A stretch of DNA of 64,000 bases, taken from Chrysopilus asiliformis (Eukaryota > Arthropoda > Insecta > Diptera > Rhagionidae). Shown piece by piece: positions 33,914 to 46,259 of this stretch; the stretch's first letter is position 1, and each line of letters begins with the position of its first letter. The translations under genes and the position numbers were made by a program. Where the stretch lies: NCBI GenBank assembly GCA_964034945.1, contig OZ035962.1:104542034-104606033 (forward strand), read 5' to 3'. Under the pieces are notes generated by a model. The model had not been told where the DNA came from. It saw nothing but the letters and a program-made list of their open reading frames with translations, and made no database searches.

Positions 33914-36818
33914 TTATATCTGAAACGATGACAAATAATTTTCGGTACGTATTTTCTTAAACAATTGCTTTTTCGGCAATAGTTTTATGGCGGCCCAAGT
34001 GTTCCCATGGTCATGATAGAACCCACAATATCTGGCTCTCTTATAATTTCCCAGCTCCCGAAGCCTCTTCAGTTTTTCAACTTTAGCACGTATTTTGTAT
34101 CGTGCTTTATTTTCTTCAATTTCCATGCAGCTTCGACACATGTCTTGCGTTTTTTCAAAATCATGCCAGTAATCACCCACAGGAACTTCTTCACATAATT
34201 CACATTTGGCCAAATTCGCTGGGCCACAAAAAACATGAACGGCTGGCTTAATATAATGCCTTGTACCAAACGCTTGCTCGATATCAAATTTACGCTTTCG
34301 AAAGTTGTAAACACCTGGCCTAAAAATAAAAAATTAATAAGTCGGAATAACGATAATCCCCATTGCTCTGAAAATAGAAATGTAAACCGTTCCTAATTTT
34401 CTATACATTCAACACCAGTGCAATTGTGCTGTAATTTTTTTTCACACATTTTTTACGTTTGTTTTGTTATTTTTTTAAAAAAATTTAATTGTAAAATACC
34501 CTGGATTTAAATTCAACTTGCTTTGACGAACTTTTGCTCCAATCCCAAAAGGTCTAGCGCTTTTTTTCGGTGGCACATCATCAAATAAATTGTACGAACC
34601 AACTCCGGGTGTTTTGCTACTTTGCAATTCCTTAGTCCTGGGCGATTTATTTGCTAGTCCTGTGCAACCGTAATTAGAAGCATACTAAGAAGTTTTAAAA
34701 TTTCAGACGATTTTTACCATTTTCTTTTGAAAGAAGAAAATTACCTTTCGTATCAACGAGACTGGTGTGAAATAATCACCAGGTCCGGAATGTGGCATTG
34801 GTTCTGGGACTAATCGCCGCATAATAGGAGCCTTCGCTGGCCCCTTAGTGGGTAGACAATCACGCTCAATTCTAGACCCGAAACAATAAATCCCACGGTC
34901 TGCCGGCCGCAGCACATACTCAAATCCTACAAAATCATTCTACTATATATTGCAATCCCTATTAAAAAAGTTGGTCGTTAAATTTCATACAAAAAAAAAT
35001 TGTGTCCAGTGGCGTAATTACAAGTTTAGACCCCCGCGAAAACCTTTCGTTGACCCCACTAAAAATGAAAACCCAATATTCTTTCGATGACCGAAAATTA
35101 AGAGACATTTTTTAGGAGACCAAAAAATTTGAAAACTTTTTTTAAGTAAAGAGGCTTCTTCAAACTTAATAATAATTTCAATTTGTTCCCCATTCCTAGC
35201 ACGCCAAAAAATGGTCATGCGTTTTGTTTGGAATCCTTTTTATACCCGTATGGTGAAACCAAACGGTATATTAACTTTGCCTTACCGTTTGTAACGCCAA
35301 GATCCCGTCATCGCACAAAAAAATGAATTACACCAGTGTGTTTAGAATGATAAAAATATTTAATTTTTGCATGTCCGTCCGTCTGTCCGTCTGTCTGTCT
35401 GTCCGTCTGTCTGTCTGTCTGTGGCGCGGATTGCGGGCGCACGGATTGAGCTAGAGACTTGAAATTTTGCGTGGATCCGTTTTTCGTAAAATGCGAGGTT
35501 AAGTTCGTTAATGGGCAAAAATGGACCATTAGGGGGGGGGGGGGGGGGGGGGTACCCCCCATACGAACGAAATCGTTTTTTGTGAATATCCCAAAAACGG
35601 TGCATCTTATCAAAAAAGTCCAAGAACAAAAATTATTTAGGATATGATTCTACATAAAACTCCCATAGATCAAAATCCGATTGGAATAAATTTTAAAAAA
35701 TCTTATTGGAAAGTTTGACTTCAAATTGGAATTTCGGTATAACTGTTCGAATTTTGATACGAATATCACCATACGGGTTTCCAATGATTGCCAGATTGGC
35801 AATTATAACTTTTGTTATGTTTTTAAAGTAGGATAATTAAAAATTAGGAAACAACGCTCTAGATCAAGAGCTGCAGGACTTTCTCTGATATTTGATAAGA
35901 AATATTGTAAAATTTGCCACGACGTACCGTTTCCGAGAAAATCTCAAAAAACTGTTCAGTTTGTATTGGGGAATAGGGAAGGAGTGGTCCGATTTTGTTT
36001 GTCTACGAAGTGGACCTTTTTATCGAAAAGAAACTGCGGTGCGGATTTTAATGAAGTTTTTGGAATGAAAAAAACCATCACTGAAAACATAACAAAAGCT
36101 ATAATTGCCAATCTGGCAATCATTGGAGACCCGTATGGTGATATTCGTATCAAAATTCGAACAGTTGTACCAAAATTCCACTTTGAAGTCAAACTTTCCA
36201 ATAAGATTTTTTAAAATTTATTCCAATCGGATTTTGATGTATGGGAGTTTTATGTAGAATCATATCCTAAATAACTTTTGTTCTTGGACTTTTTTGATAA
36301 GATTCACCGTTTTTGAGATATTCACAAAAAACGATTTCGTTCGTATGGGGGTACCCCCCCTAATGGTCCATTTTTGCCCATTAACGAACTTAGCCTCACA
36401 TTTTACGAAAAACGGATCTGCGCAAAATTTCAAGTCTCTAGCTCAATCCGTGCGCCCGCAATCCGCGCCACAGACAGACAGACAGACGGACGGACAGACG
36501 GACAGACAGACAGACGGACGGACATGCAGAAATTAAATATTTTTATCATTTTAAACACACTGGTGTAATTCTTTTTTTTGTGCGATGACGGGATCTTGGC
36601 GTTACAAACGGTAAGGCAAAGTTAATATACCCTTTCGTTTCACCATACGGGTATAAAAAGTTCACTACTTTATCGAATGCTAATTTTGAATATTTTAAAT
36701 TTTGTGTTAGAATTTTTTTTCCCATACCAATTTTGCGACTCCGTAAAATAACAACTTGCCATTCGTTTCGTGCTTCCCTTAACGCCTTTCGCTCCTTTTT
36801 TGTAAGCTTTTTAATCAT
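33914..36818 (-). CDS. Sperm-tail PG-rich repeat protein with Cys-rich C-terminus
   Basis: Likely a cilium or sperm-flagellum microtubule-associated protein. Exons: 36,728-36,818; 34,745-34,926; 34,500-34,684; 33,914-34,319. The phases (1, 0, 2) join exactly, giving 287 residues. PG-rich repeats are GPGDY (78-82), TPGVGSY (116-122) and NPGPGVY (151-157), the STPGR/SHIPPO pattern. A C192-x2-C195 and C214-x2-C217 pair suggests a zinc knuckle. A basic helix (KVEKLKRLRELGNYKRARY) follows. Intron 1 (34,927-36,727) is 1.8 kb and carries two inverted DINE-like elements. Exon 1 is inferred from a good donor, matching phase and a lysine-rich start. I cannot name the orthologue. Confidence 0.75.
34985..35236. 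mobile_element. Probable TE remnant in intron
   Basis: GTCCAGTGGCGTAATTACAA followed by C-rich sequence looks like a common insect element terminus. No second end found. Confidence 0.25.
35241..35823 (+). mobile_element. Family-1 HINE/DINE-like element, copy E
   Basis: Full-length, forward: 5' hairpin, GTCY tract at about 35,373-35,421, a G run of 21 where other copies have GGGGGG, 13-bp subterminal repeat and 3' stem-loop. In intron 1 of the PG-rich-repeat gene, antisense to it. Confidence 0.88.
35532..35552 (+). repeat. Expanded G tract (21 G)
   Basis: The palindrome GGGGGGTACCCCCC of family 1 has its left half expanded to 21 G with the C half unchanged. The pre-mRNA of the host gene would carry C21 here. 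Confidence 0.85.
35940..36015 (+). mobile_element. Family-3 remnant between copies E and F
   Basis: TTTGTATTGGGGAATAGGGA and GTGGTCCGATTTTG match the central block of the family-3 element at 49.4 kb. No termini are seen. Confidence 0.45.
36085..36655 (-). mobile_element. Family-1 HINE/DINE-like element, copy F
   Basis: Full-length, reverse orientation, 261 bp from copy E. Stem-loop ATTGCCAATCTGGCAAT near the left end; AGAC/GGAC tract at about 36,473-36,524; 5' hairpin at the right. It matches copy E closely in reverse, giving potential stems of about 570 bp. In the same intron and sense to the host gene. Confidence 0.88.
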
Positions 36819-37923
36819 TTTGCACTGAACTTAAACTCAACTTTAAAAACAAATTAACTGATTCTATAAAATACAACAAATATTAAAGATCAGGAGATGT
36901 CCAATAAATGATGAGTTCTAACGTGACTCGAATAGCTCAGATTCTAATCTAGAATACAAAAATTAAACGGAATTTGTGAAAGCATAACACAGAAGGAAAA
37001 AAAGTTTTGGTATTTCATAAATAATTCATATTTTTTATATAATCCATAAAAATGGTGAATCCAACTAAATTCCTTTGGATATGTTACGCATATTTAGCTT
37101 CCATCAATATCACTGGAAAAAAGTATCGATAAAAAAGCAATCTGTGCGTGACTGTGACGTATTTTTATTCATTCAGGAAATCAAAATCAATTCAATGGTA
37201 ATAAATTGTACAAAATCGAACATTGCGTTATTACTTTGTTCCATGCTCTGGCTTCGATTCTCCTTGGATTACGATTTATTTTACGAAAGGGCGGACATTC
37301 ACCTTAATCAAAAGGTACTTAACAAAACCTTAATTAGGGTATCTAATATTTACAATATTTTTAAATAGAATGAGATATACACAGTTGCTTTGATTGAATC
37401 AAATGAGAAATAAAATTAAGTAATTATTTTTCTGTGATGTTACTTATTGACTCTTGTAAATCATTTGATGGTGTCAATCATAATATTCTGATGCGATTAG
37501 TACCTCATTATCAATTTCTAAAGTCCTATCTATGAAACAGATCTCAAGTTGTACAGGGTAGGTCCAGGCCATCGACTAATCTCTTATTTTGTACTGAGTC
37601 GTTTATATTCTCTCATGCCGCCGGCTTCACACTTTTGGCAAATGTAGGCAAACAATAATCTATGCTGCCAGTTATTTTGCAAATTGCACTACATTTTTCC
37701 ATTTGTCTGAGTTAAAATTTCGGTTTACAAAATAAATATAAAATATACTGGAATTTAAAAAAAACTGGAATTTTATACCAATTAATTGGAAAATACAAAC
37801 TTTAATTAACAAAAAATTCGGGGAAAGTGTGGAGCCGGCATCAAATCTTCAAAATAAGATTTCCGATTGCGCAATAATGCATTTTTTAAATTATGGCTGC
37901 AAATTTTCAATGGAATAAAACTT
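36819..37923. other. Intergenic, between PG-rich-repeat gene and C2CD3
   Basis: A 97-codon plus ORF at 37,075-37,368 overlaps a 26-codon ORF with a signal-like start (MVNPTKFLWICYAY); neither has support. No promoter motif is certain. Confidence 0.4.
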
Positions 37924-38157
37924 GGGCACCAATCATGTATTCCGACGCGTCTCTGTCTTTCAACTTCGACGCAGCTATTAACTCTTGACTTCGCGATATC
38001 AGCATCTTCAAATTTCCTGGAGTGACAGTCAGAATCACGTTTCGATTCATAGTGACGATTGCGCGAAATTTCAAGCTGCAGATGTGGCGAAGTCAAGAGT
38101 TGAAAGCTACGTCGAAGTCGAAAGACAGAGACGCGTCGCAATACATTATTGGTGCCC
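37924..38157. mobile_element. 234-bp foldback with ~75-bp arms
   Basis: GGGCACCAATCATGTATTCC at the left equals the inverse of the right end with few changes. Similarity continues through GACGCGTCTCTGTCTTTC and AACTCTTGACTTCGC. No target duplication is evident. ORFs across it are chance. Confidence 0.8.
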
Positions 38158-38329
38158 TGTTACGAAAATACTTAACCTTTAAGTCTTATGAGTCTTTACA
38201 TTTTATCGATCAGTAATTTCGTAAAATATTTACTTCTCTTGAAATCAATTTTTATTTTTAAATTATATGATTTTAAATAATATAATATACTTAAATAAGG
38301 TAATTGTTAAATTGTTATTGATCTTTGTA

Positions 38330-38520
38330 CAGTATAACCCCGATTCACTTAATCCGTTCCTGTTCCTGAATAGTGTTTAAAATCCGGTTTATGAAAATCT
38401 CGGTCCATAAACAGAAATTTTGTTCACAAACTGAAAAACGGCTGTCCATGAACAGAAATTTTGTTCACAAACTGAAACATTGCTCACGAACCGAGATGTT
38501 ATTTGGCTAAGACAGGGTTG
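38330..38520. mobile_element. Pogo/Tigger-like end with short internal duplication
   Basis: TACAGTATAACCCCGATTCA resembles a pogo-like terminus (TA then CAGT). AACAGAAATTTTGTTCACAA, continuing as ACTGAAA, occurs twice, about 50 bp apart, and GTTCACAAAC/GTTTATGAA-type motifs continue. The other end is not identified. Confidence 0.4.
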
Positions 38521-38669
38521 ACAATTTTTAATAAATAAATTGAAATAAAATAATCGTTCCTAAGAAAAAACATTAAAATATTTTATTAAACTTATCAAAT
38601 ATAATAATACATAATATGATCAAAATGCACACATTTAGCCTAAGATCTTAACAATATAATAAGTATTTA

Positions 38670-41600
38670 CTAAACTGATTGATTTTTTGTGAATTTCGTA
38701 CAACTGCTGCCCATTCCGCATTCGCCGCCATCAAATTTGCTACTGGCGCTTTGTAAATCCTTCAAGACACAAGCATTTAAGTCGGCATTCTTTAGTGACT
38801 CTGAAATTACTTGAATGCGTTCCTGGGAATCATTGCCAATAGCTATCGAGGAACCACCTTCGGACGATTGCTGACCAAATTCACTGCTACTGAACTCATT
38901 CGGTATAAATCCCAGCCAACCGAAATTATTTCGGTCTTGAATTTCACCAGCTATGGCATCGTCTTCCTCCTCACAAACCGTATTCAAGTCACGTTCGAAC
39001 TCATCTAACTGTTCATCGACAACTTCCTGATCCTCAATATTTGTCGTGTCGAGAGATTCTGGCTCGCCAGTCACATCGAATAGTCTCGCCTTTAATCGCT
39101 GTGTGATTTCCTCTAATTCGGTAAATTTCCTTTTTATTGCACGGCTTAGCGATGAATTGTTCAAGTCGAGACCTGTTGGACAGCCTTTATTAATGCCATC
39201 ATCAGGCAGTGGCACGGAATACTGATGCTCCGTGTCATTGCTAGCGGTATACGACGAAAGGGGCGTCTGTGTCGATAAATTCTTTAATTTCTGAATATCG
39301 TCTAATGGCCGAACGTTAACTTTAATTTGCCCATTGATTCTACCATTAAAATCTACAACATTGAACCATCCGGATATACACGGCAGGCCAGCCAATAAAA
39401 CATTCAAATCGACGGCAGAGAAGCCAATTACAGAATCCTCAAGGGGACTTGGCACAAGCCCAGAATGTGTTGAGTCGGTTGCCGCCTTCCTCCAGATTTT
39501 CAAAATGAATCGTTTTTCATCCTGCAATGAATGAAATAAGAATTTTATCAAGTCTTTTTACACCATGCGTTATTACTCACATTAACAAATAGATCGACTG
39601 GAACTACTATCTCGAAACGTTTGTTCCAAACGGGATTGCAACTCTTCTCAACGATATTAGTAGCATAGACGAGACCCTCATGGGATTTTATCATTGGCCC
39701 GTAGCCTTCCTCTGCCTGAAATGTCACGTAAGCACTGGGCTCCTCGTCAGCGGGAAAACGGGGCTGTTTACATTTAGCACCAACGGAATTCCGTTTCATG
39801 TTCTTTTTATTACCGATTTTAGTTCGGTTGCGTGGCAAATGCAATGCGTTTTCAATTTCTAGCAAAATTTTAAACGTTGATAGCGGTATTTCAATGGGCG
39901 AAGGTTGATTCTCTTGCGGACAAGCCACAGGTCGCTTAAACATATTTGATGATGCACAGAGATTCGTGAGTGGCGGTGTGACCAAAGCCTGCTGTAGAAC
40001 ATCCAGCAAATCAGACGTTTTCCGAATTTGATTACCAACATTTGGATTTGTAGTACTTTGCAATGAAAATGAATTCTTCTCGGTGATGGGATTGTTAGCC
40101 GGCATTTGCAAACGCTCTTGCGGCAGCTGTTGCGCCAAATTGTCGATAAAAGTGCCCAGAAGATCCGATAGCCGTTCTCGTCTACCGTCGAAACTAGTCT
40201 GGCTCCCAGCATCACAACTTGCATTGTATTTGCATTTATCGGTCACTTTAGTGCCTGGTATTTGTGGCACCGGTACGTGAAATAAATTCGGTTCCCCATG
40301 ATTTAAGTAGTTTACGGAATTGAAACTGAGACCACTACGACTGGCCTTTAAGTACTCGAGTTGCTCTTCCGTTCCAATTGCTAACAGGGTTTGTAGCTGT
40401 CCACACGTTTCTCCTGCCAAAGGACTAGCCACTGGCACCCAGCCATCAATCGATATTACAGGCAACTGAAATTTGCTTGAAAATAATTTTCTCTGATTCG
40501 AGACGTTTGTCACTGAAAATATACCTTTATTTGGCTGAGGTGGTTCGTAATTATTGCATCTCGGAACGCAATGAAAAACTGATGCAACGGCAATTTTACA
40601 ACACCAACCATTTGTTCTTTTGTCGTTTGCGTCTTCTGCCATAATTCTAACGTCAAATGATTATTTCTAGCTCGATCCAAGAATTTATTGTCGTTCATAA
40701 TGGGAAATATCTGCAAACAAATAGATTTTACAGCGTGGAATTTTTAATTTTAACCCACTTTGGACCGATGTTGCGTTTCCGCAAGAGCAATTTTTAAACG
40801 TTTTTAACTCAGAGAAAGATGCATGAATCTTCTGACTACTTTTCTTGAAATCATAATTTATCCGTTTATTTTTACGAAGCATAACAAAACCTACAATTGT
40901 CACGGGCCAATCGACAAATACTCTATATGAGGACAGACAAACTGTTGCGTTTTTTTCACAATCACGTCCCGTCGTGTTCTATGGGACGATAATAGCTTTC
41001 AAATGAAACAATCGCGTTAAAATCGGTTGAGGCTTTCGGATAAAAACCGGTTTTACAAGTACTTTTTATATTATTTACCTCCAAAAAATTGAAATTATCA
41101 TCGCGGCAAAAATCCGTTGAAGTGACATCTTCCTTCCAGAAGGCGTGACAAACCAAAAAGTAGCCACCATCAGTTAACGGTTGCACATTCCGTAGCCTCC
41201 CCACAAACAACAAACCCTGAAGCAGTTTAAAATCGCCAGATTTTGGATCCTGTGTTTTTTGTGTAATTTGCTCGTCATTATTGCGATCTACATTATCATT
41301 AGCTTCTTTCAGAATTTTGGAGTCACTCGATAATCCTTGCGAACTACCAGAATCTCCCCTATTAATCGTAATTCTTGACTTGTCGTTAGCTGCGTTTTTA
41401 TCCGGGTTCGATGAAGTTGGCGTCTTACGTGGTGTTGGAGATTCCATTAAGTCTGAAAAAGAGCTGATCACAACTGACGATGATGAATCTTGAAATGGTG
41501 TCTTCGGATTCGATTCGTTGTCATCGTAAAAAGCTACAATCATAACGGTATATCAGTAAAAGGTATGGTCCGTCGTTTTAACTAACTTACCCAAAAAATC

Positions 41601-43201
41601 CGGTCCGAAATGCACTCCCTTAGTGCCTAATGTAACTTTTGCAATCAGATAACCAACAGTTATATCACCAAGACACGATTTAACCGCAAGTTTCTTCGTC
41701 TGTTCCAATTCGTTTGTAGCCAAAAGCGTAGTGAAACGAAATTGTGTGGTTCCCAGGCATCTTGAGTGTTTCGTCCCGTACTCGCGCCACCAAATCGAGA
41801 ATAACAAATGCGCCTGTTCAACGCCGACACTTAGAGAATCAGTGGTATATTCATTGCGGGAGATTCTTATTGAACGCAAGGCATCTCTATTAAAATCCAC
41901 ACCTACAAGATTGGAAAAATTTCTTGTATAAACAAAATGTCATTTTCAATGTTTAAAAAAAGCCCCTACGTTTATCACAATCATCGAAATTATCCGAATA
42001 GAACCTCATTACATCATAATCGTATCTGGCTCGGACATTATCCAAGAGATTCGGTGAAATACGACACTCAATTGTGAAGGTTGTCTGAGCTAACGACTGA
42101 GTGGAGATCTCTCGCATTCCAGCTGAATTTATCTTTAGATACTTTACCCCCAAGCGCAGTGAATCGATTTTACCCAGAATATCTTTTGCAGAACTTTTAC
42201 TGCTTCGAATTCGACTACTTAGAATATCAGTGACGAGTGTCGTTAGGGGGGAAATGCAACGTATTTCATCAAGGGCAAGTTCCTCCTCTTTCCGACTCAT
42301 AGGACATCCGCTTAGATAGTCAACAACACTGGGATTACTAGTACTAGGCCGAGAAATTCCTTCAACTTCCCGGGGATCCTTATGTTCTGCCGAATACTTT
42401 TCCCGGAAACTCTTAAAACTCCTGGCCGAATCTAAATTGCTCATACCAAATCTGCTCTGTGCTCTTGGTGGTACAATGTCCAACATTTTAAAAGTTGGTG
42501 GAATATTTTCTTGTACAAATTTCTCACTCGAGCAACTAATCTTGCTACCAGTAGAAGTCGTTGATCTTGCGCTATTCAGTGATTTCCCAAAGAAAACACC
42601 AATGCCCAAAGTTATATCTCCCAAACAGACGTTCCTCGGACTAAATATCTTACTTTTGACGGTTTCTTCAAACGATTCCAAGTCCAAATTCGATAGTCTT
42701 GTTGGAATTGGAACAAATGCCGTGCCAAGTTGGAGATTCGATGTGCTAGAAGTCAGCTGTACTTCGATAGGTTCACACCTGAAAGGCATTTATTTTTTTC
42801 ATCCGCACAGTTCCCATCAGATTCATATTGGAAAAAATTTACCTCGCTAGATAGTTCCGAAACAAATCAATATTTGTCAACACGGCGTACTCGATGGTCG
42901 CAGAGGATTGTGAATTATTTTCCTTAAACTTTGTTCTCTCCTGGTATTTTATTACTGCTCCGCTGGCCTGACTTTCGCCCCACCAAATAAATTTAACGTT
43001 AATTCCTCCACTGCTCCCTACAAAATTGATTGCCTTTCCCTTCGGTCCTAGAAACAAATCCACAAATGGTCACTAAACCTTCTTGTTGCGTTTGACCAGA
43101 AGAAGAAAACCTGATATTTTTCGAAGCTCTATTTTGACTCGAATATCGCGAATTTTTCCTTTTACATTTGGCGGCAGAGTATACAAAGAAACCATCGACA
43201 T
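38670..43201 (-). CDS. C2cd3: C2 domain-containing protein 3 (C2CD3) orthologue
   Basis: A centriolar distal-end protein needed for distal appendages and ciliogenesis in vertebrates. Exons: 43,111-43,201; 42,843-43,047; 41,970-42,778; 41,591-41,902; 41,079-41,533; 40,525-40,710; 39,581-40,465; 38,670-39,521. The phases agree and give 1,264 residues. The start SLYTLPPNVKGKIRDIRVKI and FIWWGE are the N-terminal C2CD3 signature. Several degenerate C2 domains follow, e.g. FNFLEIFPI..NNHLTLELW then KLPLHQFFIAFRDA, then VISIDGWVPV. The last exon has DLNVLLAGLPCISGWFNVVD and an acidic tail. Human C2CD3 is about 2,350 residues, so this form is shorter. Coding-strand AATAAA at about 38,582. Divergent from Ric-8A across 1.0 kb. 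Confidence 0.88.
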
Positions 43202-43546
43202 CTTTTTCTAAACTGTCAAAGGATTTCTTAGGGCTGCCAAATGGTTGATTTTATAGTAATGTTTTTAATCGTTTTATCAAACCTAGAGACGCATTCACAC
43301 GATCCACATCTATTTCGGAAAGTTTCAAATTTCGAATTTTTTTGAGGGCAAATACGAAATAGAGCGACTTAATAACTAGAGTGTGGACTATCGTCACTTT
43401 TCTTCGAATGTGGACTGTTCGAAACGCCCATATTGTTCGAATTTGTGTGTATCGTGAGAAATTTACATTTTTTTACATTTTCCCTTAAAGTTTTGTTTTA
43501 AGTTTTTCATACCCATTAAAAGCATTGACTGAAATTACCATCTAAT

Positions 43547-43939
43547 AGTTGCGTTTTTTTAATGTTCTGAAGCAGTTCAGAACAAGCTTTCCATACAAAA
43601 TCCTGCACCACCTTTTCATCTCGAACAGCGCTTGGAACAAAGGGAAATTTTATACGGTAATGTACGGTAATGAAATGCTGCTAACTTCAACATAATAAAT
43701 CTGACATTTTATTCTCAATTGAGGATTTTGTGTTGGTGGTTTGTTAGTTCTGTTCGACAGCGAAATAGTTTTAATCATGGGAGATAGCGAATCGTGATTA
43801 TATCAAGAAAATATAGCAGTAACGGCCTACTGATGTAACCAACGTGAAGTTAGTTGCCATTCGAACTCGATGAAATTTCCCACTTACTCTGGATCGTTTT
43901 TTTAATGTTCTGTGTTCTAGAACATTAAAAAACGCAACT
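43547..43939. mobile_element. 393-bp MITE in C2CD3/Ric-8A intergenic region
   Basis: AGTTGCGTTTTTTTAATGTT at the left is inverted at the right (AACATTAAAAAACGCAACT). The inner arms TGTTCTGAAGCAGTTCAGAACA and TTCTGTGTTCTAGAAC are also palindromic. AAT flanks both ends and may be the target. It sits within the 1-kb divergent promoter region. Confidence 0.75.
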
Positions 43940-44213
43940 AATAACACAAGCCACACCCCTCTTCAACGGTTTTAACTTTTCTTATTAAATAGTGTTTAGG
44001 GTTTTTTGGGGGGATTTTAGTCTGTTATGATTGGTAACCCTGCTTCCAATGACAGCGACTGATATCCGATTTCCGTAGGCCTCATCCTAAACTCGATTTG
44101 TTAGCAAAATCGATTGAAATTGTAGTATTTTTGGAAAATCATATTTTTTGGGAAATCATAAGTTCTGAGAGGCTTTTTGGAAAAGCATAGACCCCTGAGA
44201 GGCCGTTTCCACA

Positions 44214-45928
44214 ATGAATCAAGCGCAGTTGGACAGCTTCAAAGGAAGCGATATTGAAGAAATCAAAACAAGCCTCAAGTCCTTCAATGAAAAGGTTTTT
44301 TTAGTGATTCACCATTTCCGGTAGTTATTTTCACAAATTTCCTTGTAGCACGCGAAAATGTTTGATTTCCGAGAATTCAACTCGACTGGGCAGTGGCCTG
44401 TAATTTGGAAGTCAGTATTCCAGATTCTACGCAACTCCAAAAACCGGGATGTCTTCCCTGAATGCCTGTCGTGCATCCGTATTTTGTCGAGGGATAAATT
44501 ATACCTCAACTCCAACATTGAATCGAGCGAATTTGACTGCCTCCTGGAGATCGCTCATCTCAGTTCAGACAAAATTGGTACCTTGACTGAACAGAACACG
44601 GCAGTAGCAATTGAAGCCCTAAAATGTCTCTGCAACATGGTTTTCCAGAGCATGAAGTGTCAGGATTTGTGCGCAAAGAATTCATCCGTCGAGGGCATTT
44701 TGAAACGCGTCAACTGTACTGAATCATTCCCCTACGAAATCGAGTTTTTCGACATGAAGCTCCTTTTCCTCATCACCGCGTTAAAGAGCAGCACTAGAGC
44801 AAAAGTGCGCGACGACTTGAATGGATTGACCTACTTAATGGAATGGCTGGATGTGAAAATCAAGGAGAACAACAAGTCAGAACAGCAGATCGATTTGATA
44901 TGTGAGATTCTCAAAGTATTGTTCAATATAACTGTCACCGAAAACGATAGCAACAACGACGAGCATGAAATTGAGCATAGACGTATAGTGTCCATAATTC
45001 GGGATATGTTATTCACCTGTCCCTCGTTCCAAGACGAGAAGCAATGCGATCTGGTGTCCAACGCAATCAATTTGCTAACAAACATGCCCACTAACTGCTT
45101 CTCGGAACTATTGGCAGGCGAGGCAACTGTTCGCAAGGCCAACTCACAGGCTGATATCAAGATTTTTGAAGGCAAATCTGTTCTGGCAATTGACGTGATT
45201 CTTAATTTCCTTCGTATTCGATTAGAATACTCGCCAGTAAGTCAAAAAGCATTTGAAATTATTTTCTCATTAAAAACGTTATTCCATTGCAGAGAACACC
45301 TGGCCAATATGAGTTGCTTTTACCAATCCTAACAGTCCTGGTCAAATGTGTCCGATCTAACAAGATTCTCCGACATTACATAAGGTCGGTCATACTACCT
45401 CCACTGCGCGATGTCAAAAAACGTCCGGAGGAAGGCAACGAAATGCGCAACCATCTGTGCAGATTTCTTACCACTCCCGATAAACAAATTCGGGATCTAG
45501 CCGCTGACCTATTGTTCGTTTGCTGCAAAGAAAATGTTTCCAGAATGATAAAACATACGGGCTTCGGTAATGCAGCGGGTCTTCTGGCGAATCGAGGTTT
45601 GCTAAGCGGAAAGAGTAATCCCAGCGAAGATTACTCCTCCGACAGTGAGGACAGCGACACGGAAGAATACAAGGAACTCCAGCACGGCATCAACCCAGTC
45701 CTTGGTTGCTACGAGCCTCCAAAGAAAAACCCAATGGAAGGCATGAGTGATGAACAAAAGGAGTACGAGGCAGTGAAACTTGCCAATTTAATGGATCAGT
45801 TGCATCGGCAGGGTATCGTGCAGCCGTGTCGGATAGGCGATGATGGTCGACCGCAGCCAGTTGAGCACATTCTTCAGCTGCAGGAGGACTTGCCGCAACA
45901 GCAGATGGATCAGAAGAACAAATCGTAA
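44214..45928 (+). CDS. ric8a: Ric-8A (synembryn), G-alpha chaperone and exchange factor
   Basis: A cytosolic guanine-nucleotide exchange factor and folding chaperone for G-alpha subunits. In flies it is also needed for spindle orientation. Exons: 44,214-44,294; 44,349-45,236; 45,293-45,928, total 534 residues (vertebrate Ric-8A about 530). The protein is an all-helical armadillo-like fold: CLSCIRILSRDK, ALKCLCNMVFQS and EILKVLFNIT are repeat helices. The acidic segment SDSEDSDTEEYKEL (residues 439-452) aligns with the phosphorylated stretch of vertebrate Ric-8A, followed by HGINPVLGCYEPPKKNPMEG. AATAAA at 46,181. Confidence 0.94.
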
Positions 45929-46259
45929 AGGTCCTATACTTTCCATATTGGTCGCTTTGTCGCCAAATTGATATGATAAGCTAAGTGCAACATAACATAT
46001 TTATCTTGGAGAGAAGCACGTTTAGCAACGGCTGGTTCTTTGTGTCGCCTTCTATTCTTCAAACGAGGAATCTCATTTGCTGCTCTTGAATGTCTAACAT
46101 TTTTATCGCATTTGTACTGTTGCGCTTCTGTATGCATTCTTATTGAGAATGTCATCAATTTTCAAATTTATTTACTATTAAATAAATTAGCAATTGAAAT
46201 TATTAGCAAAATATTCAGAAAATACAATGTAGGTATTGTAAATCTAATTTAAACTTTTG

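Noticed and set aside
36546..36818. 90-codon minus ORF running from the PG-rich-repeat first exon into copy F
   Set aside because: Only the first 30 codons are exon; the rest reads through a good donor (GTATGG) into intron and transposon sequence.
37075..37368. 97-codon plus ORF between two genes
   Set aside because: AT-driven composition with no recognisable feature; an overlapping frame looks equally protein-like, so it is likely chance.
39548..40224. Large antisense and alternate-frame ORFs over C2CD3
   Set aside because: Shadows of the real coding frame, which alone gives C2 domain sequence and consistent splicing.
40685..40903. Possible extra C2CD3 exon after an acceptor at 40,891
   Set aside because: In the phase left by the preceding exon it hits a stop after 10 codons; joining 41,079 directly to 40,710 keeps phase and restores a normal C2 strand (NFNFLEIFPI).
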